DNA of 47,498 nucleotides from an uncultured Clostridia bacterium (GTDB taxonomy: Bacteria; Bacillota; Clostridia; TANB77; CAG-508), in assembly GCA_947584805.1 (NCBI GenBank), contig CANPWU010000008.1, positions 1-47,498 on the forward strand, in the 5' to 3' direction. This document shows, piece by piece, positions 1 to 9,383 of this stretch. Position 1 is the first letter of the stretch; the number at the start of each line of letters is the position of its first letter. The position numbers and the translations under genes were made by a program. The notes under the pieces were generated by a model. The model had not been told where the DNA came from. It did not search any database and saw only the letters and a list, made by a program, of their open reading frames with translations.

Positions 1-1399
1 TACTCTTGTTTTGTGAATTGTTTGGATCTGTTGTTGTTCCTTTTACTGTTATACTATTTGTTGTTGTTGCTGTTACTGTTGGTGTAAAATCATTTGGTAC
101 TAATTTATCTATGTTTAGTACATTATGTGTTGCGTAATCTCCTACTTGTCCTGTACTATCTTTTAGTCTTGCAAATACTAGTCCATTGTATTCCATTGTA
201 ATTTTTCCACCATCTGCTATTTCTGTCCACTTTGTTCCTGCTGCATCTGGTGTGCCTGTTGTATATTCTATACTAAATGCTGCTGCTTTGCTTGCATCTT
301 TTGTAATCGTTACTTCTACACTCGTCTTTGTATCTGCTGATGGTTTATTTGCAAATGTTATTATTCCTGTTTTTAATTCGTCGTCTGTACCTCCTCCTGG
401 TATTGTATTTACTGTTAGGCTACTTACTTCTGTTCTCGTTGTATTTTTTGCTCTATCTTCTGCTTCTATTACTATTTCATATGTTGCTCCTTGGGTTAAT
501 CTCTCAAATGTATATACTGCTTTTCCTTCTTTTGCTTCTTCTGTTCCTTCCCAGCTTGCTCCTCCATCTCTACTAAACCTATATGTAATTACTCCACTGC
601 ATCCATCTGTTGCTATCTCTTCTCTATCTTCTGTCTTTCCTTCTACTGTTATACTATTTGTTGTCGTTTCTATTAATTTTACAGCAAAATCTTTTGGATT
701 TAATTTATCTATGTTCTTTATATTCTCTGTTGCATAATCTCCTGCTACATCTAATTCGTTTATTATTCTTGCATATATTAGTCCATTATCTTTTACTTCT
801 ATTGGATTTTTGTATGTCTTCCATGATGTTACTTTATCTGGTTCACTTGTCGCATATTGCAATTCATATCCTTCTGCCTTCGTAGTTATCGTTACTTTTA
901 CTATTCCTTTTGTCCAACTTGATGGTTCTTCTTTAAACTTTATACTTGCTTCTGCTAGCGTTGGCGGTGTTCCTGTATCTCCTTGCTTTCCTACATATTT
1001 TACTCCTTCATCTGTTACTTCATATACATAGCCTTCTTTTGTTACTATTCTTAACTTCGTTCCATCTTCTACTTTTCTTACTGATCTTGCATCTTTGAAT
1101 CCTGGCTCTGCTTCTACTATCTCTTTGAATTCATCTATATATTCTTCCCCTCTTAATCCTTGTCCTGCAAATTCTTCTGGCATCTTTTTAGGAAACAAAC
1201 TAACTGATATTACATCTAATGCTTCTTGATAGTATGATTTTTGTGTTTCTACTGATGCTGATATTGTTCTATCTATCAATTTGTCTTGATTAAATACCAT
1301 TATTGTCACTGCTGCAAGCACTATTAATATTATTATACTTATGATTAGTGCAACTAATGTTATTCCTTTTTCCTTTCTTTGGTTTTTAATTCTTTTCAC
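1..1399 (-). CDS. Large pilin-like surface protein with repeated modules (partial)
   Basis: The frame stays open from a GTG start behind an AGGAGG ribosome site to the window edge, giving at least 466 residues; the C-terminus lies outside. The N-terminus is a class III/type IV prepilin signal: a basic stretch, then KGITLVAL and a hydrophobic helix (residues about 12-33). The rest is an extracellular-looking region rich in Thr, Asp and Lys. It contains at least two related modules, each with a YAT-N-IDKL-P-DF segment followed by TTNSITV, so it is a repetitive adhesin or pseudopilin-like protein. There is no in-frame CGG. The KG at the cleavage site is plain AAA GGA, which is a useful control for the paralogue at 40014-40324, where the same Gly is CGGA. 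The exact function is unknown. Confidence 0.75.
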   Translation of the reverse strand, partial: MKRIKNQRKEKGITLVALIISIIILIVLAAVTIMVFNQDKLIDRTISASVETQKSYYQEALDVISVSLFPKKMPEEFAGQGLRGEEYIDEFKEIVEAEPGFKDARSVRKVEDGTKLRIVTKEGYVYEVTDEGVKYVGKQGDTGTPPTLAEASIKFKEEPSSWTKGIVKVTITTKAEGYELQYATSEPDKVTSWKTYKNPIEVKDNGLIYARIINELDVAGDYATENIKNIDKLNPKDFAVKLIETTTNSITVEGKTEDREEIATDGCSGVITYRFSRDGGASWEGTEEAKEGKAVYTFERLTQGATYEIVIEAEDRAKNTTRTEVSSLTVNTIPGGGTDDELKTGIITFANKPSADTKTSVEVTITKDASKAAAFSIEYTTGTPDAAGTKWTEIADGGKITMEYNGLVFARLKDSTGQVGDYATHNVLNIDKLVPNDFTPTVTATTTNSITVKGTTTDPNNSQNKS

Positions 1400-1464
1400 T
1401 TTTTCTTCCTCCTTTGATTTTTATCTACTTTAAATTAATATCTTAATTATTTTTTGTGAATTAC

Positions 1465-1537
1465 AAAAAGACACATGCCATATTTTTATACATTTCTCGC
1501 TTACACGAAAAATACATAAAAACAGCATGTGTCTTTA
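1465..1537. repeat. 73-base imperfect palindrome upstream of the pilin-like gene
   Basis: The arms AAAGACACATGC and GCATGTGTCTTT enclose an inner AT-rich stem with a CGTGTAAGCG-like tip. It lies about 65 bases upstream of the GTG start at 1399 and is followed by T-rich sequence on both strands. It may be an attenuator or terminator in the leader, or a palindromic repeat. Confidence 0.6.
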
Positions 1538-1566
1538 TTTTTCTTTAAATTATCTTTTAAATTAAT

Positions 1567-1590
1567 TGTGTGTGTGTGTGTGTGTGTGTG
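1567..1590 (+). repeat. (TG)12 dinucleotide microsatellite
   Basis: Twelve uninterrupted TG units lie in the intergenic region about 170 bases upstream of the pilin-like gene. Dinucleotide runs of this length are uncommon in bacteria and prone to slippage. Confidence 0.95.
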
Positions 1591-1772
1591 TACAGCCGCA
1601 GCGGTTTTAAGGATTGTGTTTTTCATTTTTTTCTTTTCCCTTTTATTAGATTTAATTACATAATTTCATTATATATGTATTTAATTTAAATATCAATTAC
1701 TTTTATATTATATTTTTGTTACATTTTTATTACAATTTTTTGTCTAATTTTAAATTAAATTTATAATTAGAC

Positions 1773-1807
1773 AAAAAAATAGAGTAAGTAGAAATCTACC
1801 TACTCTA
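1773..1807 (-). terminator. Rho-independent terminator of hfq
   Basis: On the minus strand, a TAGAGTAGGTAGA/TCTACTTACTCTA stem with a tiny loop is followed by seven T. It starts 13 bases after the hfq stop codon. Confidence 0.9.
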
Positions 1808-1819
1808 TAAGGAGTTTAC

Positions 1820-2041
1820 TTAATCATTTACTTCTAATGTGGAAATTGCATGCTTGTAGATCAGCTGTTTCTTGGCCTTTTCGTTCTCGACCTTGATGGA
1901 TTCCTCATCATACTTGATAATGCGTGCTTTCATTTGGAATCCATTCATGAGAAAGATCGTGAGAAGTTTGTTTCTCTTGCACGCCTCAGAGAGAAACTCG
2001 TCTTCCACACTGGGAGTGACGTCGTTGAGTTCTTTTTCCAT
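1820..2041 (-). CDS. hfq: RNA chaperone Hfq
   Basis: This 73-residue Sm-like protein should form the Hfq hexamer that pairs small RNAs with mRNAs. The Sm1 region contains FLMNGFQMKARI (about residues 31-42). The Sm2 signature QLIYKHAIST (about 59-68) carries the conserved YKHAIS core. The gene stands alone with its own terminator. Codon use is strikingly unlike its neighbours (many CTC, CTG, ATC, AAG, GTC and C-ending codons), which suggests recent acquisition or unusual selection. It contains no in-frame CGG. Confidence 0.93.
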   Translation of the reverse strand: MEKELNDVTPSVEDEFLSEACKRNKLLTIFLMNGFQMKARIIKYDEESIKVENEKAKKQLIYKHAISTLEVND

Positions 2042-2171
2042 TTTGTCTATCTCCTTTAAAATTTATTTGAATACCAAAAGAGTATTCGTTATTAGTATTA
2101 TAGCATATTTATTAAAAAATTGCAAATACTTCAATATTTTCAGTACTACAGACGATTACTAATTAGATTAT

Positions 2172-2862
2172 CTATAAGCAAAACATATGGCTTCCAATTG
2201 TTACTGTTACCTTCCTACTCCATATCCATGAACTTGTCGCAGTATTTGGATTAAAGTAATATAGTGCCCCATTCGATGGATCCCATCCATTTAACGCATC
2301 TTGTGCTGCACTTCTCGCTGTGGAATTTGGAGTTAAGTTTATCTGTCCGTCACTTACTACATCAAATGCTCCTGCTTGATATATTACACCAGCTACTGTA
2401 TTTGGAAATTTTGAACTACTTACTCTATTCAATACAACTGCTGCAACAGCGACTTGTCCTTTATACTGTTCTCCTCTTGCCTCACCATATACTAGTCTAC
2501 TAAGTAAATTTAAATCTGAAGAATTAGCTTTTCCTCCACCAGAACCAGAACCCGAATTTCCAGAGGAACTAATTCCCATAGCCGCTAATGTTTTTTCCCC
2601 TGCAATTCCGGTCTTGGCTTAAGCCATTTGCTTTTTGAAATTTCTTAACAGCTGCTTGCGTTTTACTTCCATATATTCCATCAACATTTCCAGTGTAGTA
2701 TCCCCAATTTTTAAGCTTTTGTTGAATTTGTCTTACTTCTTCTCCTGATGAGCCGTATCTAGATAAAGCTTCTACCTCGCTTTCGCCATAATCCATGTAA
2801 TAAATATAAGCGAATACAATTAAGCTAATTGCTATAGTGCAAATTATCAATTTCTTTATCAT
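2172..2862 (-). CDS. sleB: Spore cortex-lytic enzyme SleB-like (one CGGN site)
   Basis: This probable germination-specific peptidoglycan hydrolase has 229 residues when CGGA at 2607-2610 is read as Gly. It has an N-terminal signal or membrane anchor (residues 1-20), a PG_binding_1 domain (about 35-95), a Gly/Ser linker, and a Hydrolase_2 catalytic domain with RLVYGEARGE and VAVVLNRV. In standard code the gene is split between the peptidoglycan-binding domain and the linker. Reading CGGN as Gly gives the domain's typical SQDGIAGEKTL. The same Gly is also written CGGA in the M15 gene at 16606. SleB normally acts on spore cortex; no ypeB is seen beside it. Confidence 0.85.
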
Positions 2863-2944
2863 ATAACCATACCCCTTCTCAAAATCTAGTATGATTATTA
2901 TTTCCAGAAATTTACTTATTATACATTAAAAGAAAATTAAATAG

Positions 2945-3082
2945 AGCTGTTGAAAATAAAATAATTTACGAAGTTTCGCGTAGCATGGAAGCGACTTAGA
3001 GGATGTTAAAGCGAAGCTTTATACAGCCCTCTTAGGAGTCGACCAACAAGAAACAAGTAAAATTATTTTATTTTCAACAGCC
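2945..3082. repeat. Long intergenic palindromic element
   Basis: Near-perfect 25-base AT-rich arms (GCTGTTGAAAATAAAATAAT and its complement) enclose about 90 bases of more GC-rich sequence. The interior can fold further, for example GACTTAGAGG with CCTCTTAGGAGTC. It lies between fhs and sleB. Similar designs with unrelated arms occur at 20708-20801, 22842-23000 and 26895-27081. It may be a MITE-like element, a structured RNA or an elaborate terminator of fhs. Confidence 0.7.
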
Positions 3083-3101
3083 ACTAAATAATTATAGATT
3101 T

Positions 3102-4764
3102 TTAGAATATTCCAACTATGTTTCCATTCTCATCCACGTCTATTCCCTCTGCTGCTGGAACTTTTGGAAGTCCTGGCATTGTCATTATCTTTCCAGTAAT
3201 TGCAACGATAAATCCTGCTCCAGTTTTTAAAATTATTTCTCTTACATGTAAATTGAAATCTTCAGTACATTCAAGATTCTTAGGATCATCAGAGAAAGAA
3301 TATTGTGTTTTTGCAATACATACTGGTAAATTTCCAAATCCTAATTTCTTAATTTCTTTTATACTTTCCATTGCTTCTTCTGAAAATTCTACATCCTTTG
3401 CACCATAAATTTTTTGTGCAACTTTTCTAATCTTCTCTTCTATTTCTTCATCAAGTTCATAAGTATATTTAAAGTTTTCAGGTTCTTCGCAAAGTTTAAC
3501 TACTTTTTCTGCTAAATCTTTTGCTCCTTCTCCACCTTTTGCCCATGCTTCAACTAAGCTCATGTTTATTCCATGTTCTTGTAATTTACTTTGTAAGAAT
3601 TCTATTTCTTTTTCTGTATCTGTTAAAAATCTATTAATTGCAACAATTACATTTAAGCCAAATTTATTTTTTAGATTATCTATATGTCTTAAAAGATTAT
3701 GCATTCCTTTTTCTAGCGCTTCCATATTTTCTTCTTGTACTTCTTCTTTTTTAGCTCCACCATGATATTTTAAAGCTCTCATTGTAGCTACACAAACTAC
3801 AGCATCTGGTTTTAATCCTGCTTCTCTACATTTAATGTCTAAGAATTTTTCTGCACCTAGGTCAGCACCGAATCCTGCCTCTGTTATACAATAATCTCCA
3901 AGTTTTAATCCTAATTTTGTTGCACGAATTGAGTTACATCCATGAGCAATATTTGCAAATGGACCTCCGTGTACAATTGCTGGAGTATTTTCAAGTGTTT
4001 GTACTAAGTTTGGATTTATTGCATCTTTTAAAAGAACTGTAAGTGCTCCTTCTGCTTTTAAATCACTTGCTGTTATTGGTTCTCCATTTTCGTTATAGCC
4101 TACTATTATTCTTGCAATTCTTTTCTTTAAATCTTTAAGATCTTTTGAGAGGCAAAGAACTGCCATAATCTCTGATGCAACAGTTATATCAAATCCATCT
4201 TCTCTTGGAACCATGCCTTTTTCGCCTGATTCACCACAAGTAATTTTACGAAGTTGTCTATCATTCAAATCTAAACATCTTTTCCAAACTACTCTTTTAA
4301 ATCCTAAGCTATTTCCGCTAAATATGTGATTATCTATCATAGCAGAAAGTAAGTTATTTGCAGCTGTTATTGCATGAATATCTCCTGTAAAATGTAAATT
4401 TATATCTTCCATTGGTGCTATTTGTACATATCCTCCACCTGTTGCTCCACCTTTTATTCCAAATACAGGTCCGAAGTGAAGGTTCTCTAAGTGCAAGTAT
4501 TGATTTTTTTCCTATTTTTCTTAATCCATCTGCAAGGCCTATTGACATTGTTGTTTTTCCTTCTCCAAGTGGAGTTGGATTTATTGCAGTAACTAATACT
4601 AATTTTCCATTTGGTTTTTCTTCTAGTCTTTTAAAAGCATCTTCTGTAATTTTTGCTTTATATTTTCCGTAGCTTTCAATTTCTTCTTCTTTTAATCCGA
4701 TGTTATTTGCGACCTCTCTTATGTCTTTTAACTTTGCATTTCTTGCAATTTCAATATCACTCAT
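3102..4764 (-). CDS. fhs: Formate-tetrahydrofolate ligase (one CGGN site)
   Basis: The enzyme makes 10-formyl-THF from formate, THF and ATP for one-carbon metabolism and purine synthesis. It has 553 residues, the family's usual length, when CGGA at 4470-4473 is read as Gly. In standard code it splits in two. Reading CGGN as Gly restores SLGPVFGIKGGA. The nucleotide-binding motif PTPLGEGKTT lies near residue 65. The ATG at 4764 is chosen because GGAGG lies five bases upstream. A ZTP riboswitch with an overlapping terminator precedes it, so expression should rise when ZTP signals 10-formyl-THF shortage. Confidence 0.96.
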
Positions 4765-4792
4765 AAAAACCTCCATTTAAGCCTTAATAACT

Positions 4793-4897
4793 AAAAAAAG
4801 CAATTCTTTTTTATTTAAGAATTGCCCAGGCGATCGGCTTATAAATTATAGTAAATTGCCCTTGTGTTAATTCACATTATTCGCCAGCAATTTACTT
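4793..4897 (-). promoter_or_regulatory. ZTP (pfl) riboswitch with overlapping terminator
   Basis: On the minus strand the leader of fhs contains TTGCTGGCGAA and later GGGCAATT, then CCGATCGCCTGGGCA, matching the conserved 5' and 3' halves of the ZTP/pfl aptamer. The last aptamer bases GCAATTC (4819-4825) also form the left arm of a terminator hairpin with GAATTGC (4800-4806) followed by seven T. Ligand binding should prevent the terminator. The location, directly before fhs, is the classic context. Confidence 0.9.
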
Positions 4898-4935
4898 TTT
4901 TATTATATATATTTTTTTCTAATATGTCAAGCGAA

Positions 4936-5377
4936 TTAAAATATTATTCCCACAATAATTCCAATTATTGCACCAACTAATACTTGTATTGGCGTATGCC
5001 CTAAAACTTCTACTAATTTTTCTTGAACTTGCAAACTAGAAAGCCCTGGTGTATTTACTATTTCATTTAACATATGTGCTTGTTTTCCTGCCGCCCTTCT
5101 TATTCCAGCTGCATCATACATTACAACCATTGCAAATATTAAACTTAAAGCAAATATTGGTGAGTTAAATCCTTCTGCTTTTCCAATCATCACTGATAGG
5201 CACATTGCAACAGCTGAGTGAGAACTTGGCATTCCGCCGAGCACCCAATATTCTCTTAAAATTAAATTTCTTGGTCGTAACTAAATCCCAAACAACTTTA
5301 AAGGTTTGAATTGAAAACCATACAAGTATTGGTATATATATATATTTGCTTGTGATTATATCTAGTAATGCATTCAT
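4936..5377 (-). CDS. Divergent PAP2-family membrane protein, YuiD/DUF212 (one CGGN site)
   Basis: This 146-residue membrane protein is related to acid phosphatase/vanadium haloperoxidase-like proteins. The substrate is unknown. The conserved core GAGGMPSSHSA is interrupted in standard code after GA. CGGC at 5236-5239 supplies the first Gly of GG and rejoins the halves. Three or four hydrophobic segments are visible, including the C-terminal VLVGAIIGIIVGIIF. It lies downstream of xseB on the same strand and may be the last gene of that operon. Confidence 0.88.
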
Positions 5378-5418
5378 TTTTATATGTCTTCCTTTCTCCC
5401 TTATATAACGTCTTTTTT

Positions 5419-5643
5419 CTACTCTTCAGGAATAAAGTTTTCTTCTGATATTTCTCCATCATTACTTATTAATAAGTTTATTTTCTTTTCTGCATCATTT
5501 AACATTTTAGTACATATCTTAGATAGCTTCATTCCTTCTTCAAATTTGCTTACACTCTCGTCTAATCCTAATTCTCCGCTTTCTAATTCTTTTGCAATTT
5601 CTTCTAATTTTTTTATAGCTTCTTCAAATTTAATTTCTTCCAT
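5419..5643 (-). CDS. xseB: Exodeoxyribonuclease VII small subunit
   Basis: The 74-residue protein has the family pattern FEEAIKKLEEIAKELESGELGLDESV. It is a helical partner of XseA in the nuclease that degrades single-stranded DNA. The gene starts 14 bases after the xseA stop, as usual. There is no in-frame CGG. Confidence 0.95.
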   Translation of the reverse strand: MEEIKFEEAIKKLEEIAKELESGELGLDESVSKFEEGMKLSKICTKMLNDAEKKINLLISNDGEISEENFIPEE

Positions 5644-5657
5644 TTATGCTTTCCTTT

Positions 5658-6850
5658 CTAATCTATAATCTCTGCATTTTTTTCTCCATCGCTAAATCTA
5701 ATTGCTATGTTGTCACCTTTTTTTAAATCTTTTGCAAATTTTATAATAGAATCACCTTTTTTAGTAATGCTATAGCCTCTTGCAAGTGTTTTAAGTGGGC
5801 TTAAAGCGTCCAGTTTGGCAACAGCTTGTGAAAAATCTCTTTTTGCAATAATACTTTTTTTAGAAATACAATTTATCATTTCTTTAACTTGAGTATCAAT
5901 ACTTATGTACTTTTCATTTATCTTGTCCAGCGGCTCTTTATAACACCTCATTTGCATACATTTTTCAAATTGAAGTTTCATATATTCTACTTTTTTTCTT
6001 AATGCAATCCTATATCTATTTTGATAATTTGTTATTCCTTCTTCAATTTTACTAATTTCTGGAACTGCAAGTTCAGCAGCTGCTGATGGTGTTGGTGCTC
6101 TTAAATCTGCTACAAAATCTGCAATAGTAAAATCTGTTTCATGTCCGAACAGCAGAAATAACAGGAAGTTCGGATTCAAAAATAGCTCTTGCAACAACCT
6201 CTTCATTAAATGGCCAGAGATCTTCTAAAGATCCTCCGCCCCTTGCAATAATTATTACATCTGCTAATTTTTTCTCATTCATAAGCTTTATTGCATCTGC
6301 AATTTTTTCTCCGGCACCTTCGCCCTGAACTGGTACTGGAAGTAATCTAATATATACATTTGGATTTCTTCTTGTACTTACATTTATAATATCTCTAATT
6401 ACAGAACCTGTTTTTGATGTCAAAACTCCTATTTTTTCTGGCATAAAAGGTATCTTTTTTTTGTATTTTGTATCAAATAATCCTTCTTTTTCAAGTTTTT
6501 CTTTTAACTCATTATATGCTGTATAAAGGTCTCCTACTCCATCTTCTTTCATCGCTTTTACATATATTTGATAAACACCGTCTCTATCATATACTGCGAC
6601 TGTTCCAAAAACTACGACCTTCATTCCGGTCTTTTGGCATAAATTTAAGTCTTTCTGCAAAAGACTTAAACATTATACATTTTATAAGTGAATTCTCATC
6701 TTTTAACGTAAAATACATGTGCCCTGTATAGTGATTTTTAAAATTTGAAATTTCACCCTTTACATACACATTTTGTAAGAACTCATCTCCCGCAAATTTA
6801 TCTTTTATGTACTTATTTAATTCTGTAATTGTTATTGGAGTAATTTCCAT
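5658..6850 (-). CDS. xseA: Exodeoxyribonuclease VII large subunit (two CGGN sites)
   Basis: This is the catalytic subunit of ExoVII. It needs two CGGA sites, at 6625-6628 and 6144-6147, to give 396 intact residues. It has an N-terminal OB-fold (about 1-100) and a nuclease domain with [18 protein letters not shown] sequence and [11 protein letters not shown]. The first site restores [11 protein letters not shown] and the second restores SAVGHETD, whose Gly is strongly conserved. In standard code the gene falls into three fragments. The ATG at 6850 follows AGAGGAAA; the TTG 21 bases earlier lacks such a site. It is followed by xseB and preceded by nusB. Confidence 0.96.
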
Positions 6851-6889
6851 ATTAATATTTTCCTCTCTCAAAAGTGCAAATTAGTTAGT

Positions 6890-7307
6890 TTATTGCTCTT
6901 CTAGTTTTTCTTCTTTTACAACACTCGCAAGTACTCCATTAATAAAAGACTGTGCTTGTTCGTCAGAATATTTTTTAGCAAGTTCTATAACTTCATTTAT
7001 TGCTACTTTGTATGGAATTTTACTATAAATCATCTCATAAATTGCAATTTTAAGTAAGCTTAAATTAATTTTCGAAATTCTAGATATATCCCAATTTTCT
7101 TTAAGATTTTCTTTTATTAAATTATTTATTCTCTCTTCGTTTTCTAAAACACCAAAAAGAATATCGTTAAGATATTCTTTTACAGTGTCATCTTCAATTT
7201 CTTGAGACATTAGGAACATTTGAAGTGTATCTTCTCCGAACTTCCCTTTGAATTTCTTTTTCATATATTAGTTTAAACGCTAGTTCTCTAGCTTTTGACC
7301 TATTCAT
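6890..7307 (-). CDS. nusB: Transcription antitermination factor NusB (one CGGN site)
   Basis: NusB binds boxA RNA with NusE in rRNA antitermination. Starting at the ATG at 7307 the protein is [20 protein letters not shown], a typical NusB N-terminus. It then reaches CGGA at 7235-7238 and continues [12 protein letters not shown] to give 138 residues, the normal size. A standard gene finder would instead start at an internal out-of-frame ATG (7264) and lose the RNA-binding N-terminus, so this site changes the annotated start rather than splitting the gene visibly. Confidence 0.95.
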
Positions 7308-7325
7308 GTCTTGTCCAACCCCATA

Positions 7326-7529
7326 TTATAATCTATTAATAAAATCTAATAACTTTTGTTTTACTTCATATTTATTGTGTTGCACATAATTTCCTAAAAA
7401 TACGCCTGTGCAAATTACAATTATTGCAAGCGCTAGTTTTAAAAGCCCTGTGCATAATACAATAATTCCAATTATTCCTCCAATTATAGCTCCTCTATAA
7501 TCATGAAAAAAACTTTTTAAATTATTCAT
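7326..7529 (-). CDS. DUF2273 small membrane protein
   Basis: The 67-residue protein has two hydrophobic segments (GAIIGGIIGIIVLCTG and LALAIIVICTGVFLG). Proteins of this family are encoded next to Asp23 and AmaP in Gram-positive bacteria, and here the gene follows amaP. It probably takes part in the membrane-anchored Asp23 envelope-stress complex. Confidence 0.85.
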   Translation of the reverse strand: MNNLKSFFHDYRGAIIGGIIGIIVLCTGLLKLALAIIVICTGVFLGNYVQHNKYEVKQKLLDFINRL

Positions 7530-7543
7530 ATATATACACTCCT

Positions 7544-8096
7544 TTAAACTTCCTTTTTCTCTTCAGCAGTTGTAATATTTTTAATTTTAATGTCTATTGA
7601 TTTTACATCCAAATTTGCTACATTTTTTACAACTTCTTTTATTCTATTTTGTAAATTCATAGAAAGTTCATTTATTATAGTATTTGGAAGTACCATCAAT
7701 GTAACAAATATAATAAGTTCATTTTCACTATTTATTATAACCCTTGTTGTAACACTTTGTGTATTATCAAAGCTTTTTGCTACTCCATTTACTAAATTTT
7801 CTATTGTATCTTTTGAAATTAAAAGTTTTCCATTATCATTTTGAAGTAAAACTCCGGTCTCCACTTGCTTCGCCTGAACTTTCACCAAAGAAAATAGCTC
7901 TTAAGGCAAGAAGTATACAAGCAATTGAAGCTCCTATTGTAACATTTGTTGCTACCACATTTGCAGTTAATTTTTGATATATTATAAGTATATCAGAAAG
8001 TCCTACAAAGCCAAACAATAATAAAGCCAAAACTACAGAAACTACTAATATTATTATCGAAAATAAAACTAATGTTATTTTATCTAAAAATTTCAT
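7544..8096 (-). CDS. amaP: Alkaline shock response membrane anchor protein AmaP (one CGGN site)
   Basis: Two N-terminal membrane helices (about residues 8-30 and 48-70) are followed by a cytosolic domain of Asp23 type. CGGA at 7853-7856 joins GEASGD to GVLLQNDNGK and gives 183 residues. AmaP anchors Asp23 to the membrane. Without the CGGN reading the membrane part and the soluble part would be separate polypeptides, which would abolish anchoring. It lies between asp23 and the DUF2273 gene. Confidence 0.9.
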
Positions 8097-8116
8097 ATAA
8101 TTCTACCTTTTCCTTT

Positions 8117-8527
8117 TTAATTATTTTCTTCTTTTTGTTCTTGATCCATTGATGTTCTAACACCTTGTACATGTACATTTACTTCTAAAACATCCAATCC
8201 TGTCATTTCCTTTACAGATTTTTTAACTCTATTTTGAATTTCAAATGCTACATCTGGTATTCTTGTGCCATATTCTACTATAATGTTTACATCTATCTTT
8301 GTTTCTTTTTCTCCAACTTCAACTTTAATACCTTTTGATAACTTTTTCTTTCCACTTAATACTTCTGAAATTCCGCCAGCAAATCCTCCTGCTGTATCAA
8401 CAACTCCTGGAACCTCTGATACTGCAATTCCTGCAATTACTGATACTACATCTTCTGATATAACTATACTGCTATCTGATGTTACATTAATTTCCTCTAC
8501 TTTTTCATTATTTTCTTCATTTTCCAT
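8117..8527 (-). CDS. Asp23/Gls24 family envelope stress protein
   Basis: The 136-residue protein contains a DUF322 domain with ISEDVVSVIAGIAVSEVPGV and a repeated DVLEVNVHVQGV strand. Acidic tails occur at both ends. It is the first gene of asp23-amaP-DUF2273-nusB-xseA-xseB, all on the minus strand with short gaps. It likely forms filaments near the membrane, bound through AmaP. Confidence 0.92.
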   Translation of the reverse strand: MENEENNEKVEEINVTSDSSIVISEDVVSVIAGIAVSEVPGVVDTAGGFAGGISEVLSGKKKLSKGIKVEVGEKETKIDVNIIVEYGTRIPDVAFEIQNRVKKSVKEMTGLDVLEVNVHVQGVRTSMDQEQKEENN

Positions 8528-8653
8528 TATTATTTACCATCCTTTCTTGGCTTGTTTTAATTCAATATATAGTATATCAATTATCTTAAAATTTTACAAC
8601 TGTTTTTGATAATTTTATTTAAATTTTGTCAATAATAATAAAACTAATTATAT

Positions 8654-8691
8654 AAAAAACTCCCACTCAGTAATAAACTTTGTGGGAGTTT
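8654..8691 (-). terminator. Terminator of the lipoprotein gene
   Basis: On the minus strand AAACTCCCAC and GTGGGAGTTT form a stem followed by TTTATA, immediately after the lipoprotein stop codon. Confidence 0.88.
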
Positions 8692-8695
8692 CCAG

Positions 8696-9334
8696 TCATT
8701 GCATGCTTTCTAATTTTTCACGTCCGATGCTCGCTACATCGTAATTTTCCGACTCTAACAGTTTTCCTACAGCTTTAGTTGTAGCATTGGGATTGTCACA
8801 TATGCTTTGTGCAATCGCTCTTGCCCAAGGCACGTCATAGAAATATTGACTATCCCTAATTTTTGAGCACTTTTCTGCAAGAGCAATAAGTGCTTCTTCA
8901 TCAGCATACGGAGATTTGGCTGCTTCATTCAATGCACTATAATAGCGTACTTCAGCCAGCTTTTTAATGACTGCCCCAGTAGATGCCGGATTATTACTTA
9001 TGCTGTTTGCAATCGTCTCTGCCCATTCAGCATTGTTATCAATACTACTGCACTTTTCTGCAACAGCTATAAGTACGGTTTCAGTTGCATATTCGCTAAG
9101 TGCCACGTCATTCCAATCCATATAGTAAATGGATTCAAATTTAGCTTTAAGTATCTCTACATCATTGGAATTAGCATCATTGGGCCACGAAATATCAATA
9201 TTTTCCGGAGCATCAATATTTTCCGGAGCATCAGTATTCTCCGGAGTATCAGTATTTCCCAGAGCACCAGAACAGCTCGTGAGCATCGTGACTACCATTA
9301 AGATAGTCATGATTAATGCGATGACTTTTTTCAT
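8696..9334 (-). CDS. Putative lipoprotein with helical repeats
   Basis: The 212-residue product starts with a lipoprotein signal peptide ending in LTSC (lipobox Cys about 21). A linker of PEN(I/T)DA repeats follows, then about 150 residues of repeated helices of the type EALIALAEKCS, resembling leucine-rich-repeat-variant or HEAT-like folds. The start has AAGGAGG upstream. The codon mix is richer in G and C than its neighbours, which suggests transfer. The function is unknown; a surface-exposed protein-binding role is possible. Confidence 0.75.
   Translation of the reverse strand: MKKVIALIMTILMVVTMLTSCSGALGNTDTPENTDAPENIDAPENIDISWPNDANSNDVEILKAKFESIYYMDWNDVALSEYATETVLIAVAEKCSSIDNNAEWAETIANSISNNPASTGAVIKKLAEVRYYSALNEAAKSPYADEEALIALAEKCSKIRDSQYFYDVPWARAIAQSICDNPNATTKAVGKLLESENYDVASIGREKLESMQ
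9193..9257 (+). repeat. 18-base tandem repeat inside the lipoprotein gene
   Basis: About three and a half copies of an 18-base unit (ATCAATATTTTCCGGAGC with small changes) encode the PEN(I/T)DA linker. The CGG here is out of frame (CCG GAA) and causes no shift. Confidence 0.9.
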
Positions 9335-9383
9335 TTTAATTTCCTCCTTAAAATTAGGTGTTGTATTTGATTATATTGATAAA

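Larger units (their letters stand above)
1400..1819. other. Intergenic region between hfq and the pilin-like gene
   Basis: This gene-free stretch of 420 bases holds the hfq terminator (1773-1807), a run of twelve TG dinucleotides (1567-1590), a small CCGC-A-GCGG palindrome just after it, and a 73-base hairpin (1465-1537). No conserved ORF was seen. The promoter of the pilin-like gene is presumably here. Confidence 0.6.

Noticed and set aside
186..1031. Plus-strand ORFs rich in Leu, Ser and Val at the left edge
   Set aside because: They are antisense shadows of the long minus-strand pilin-like gene and have no ribosome sites or family motifs.
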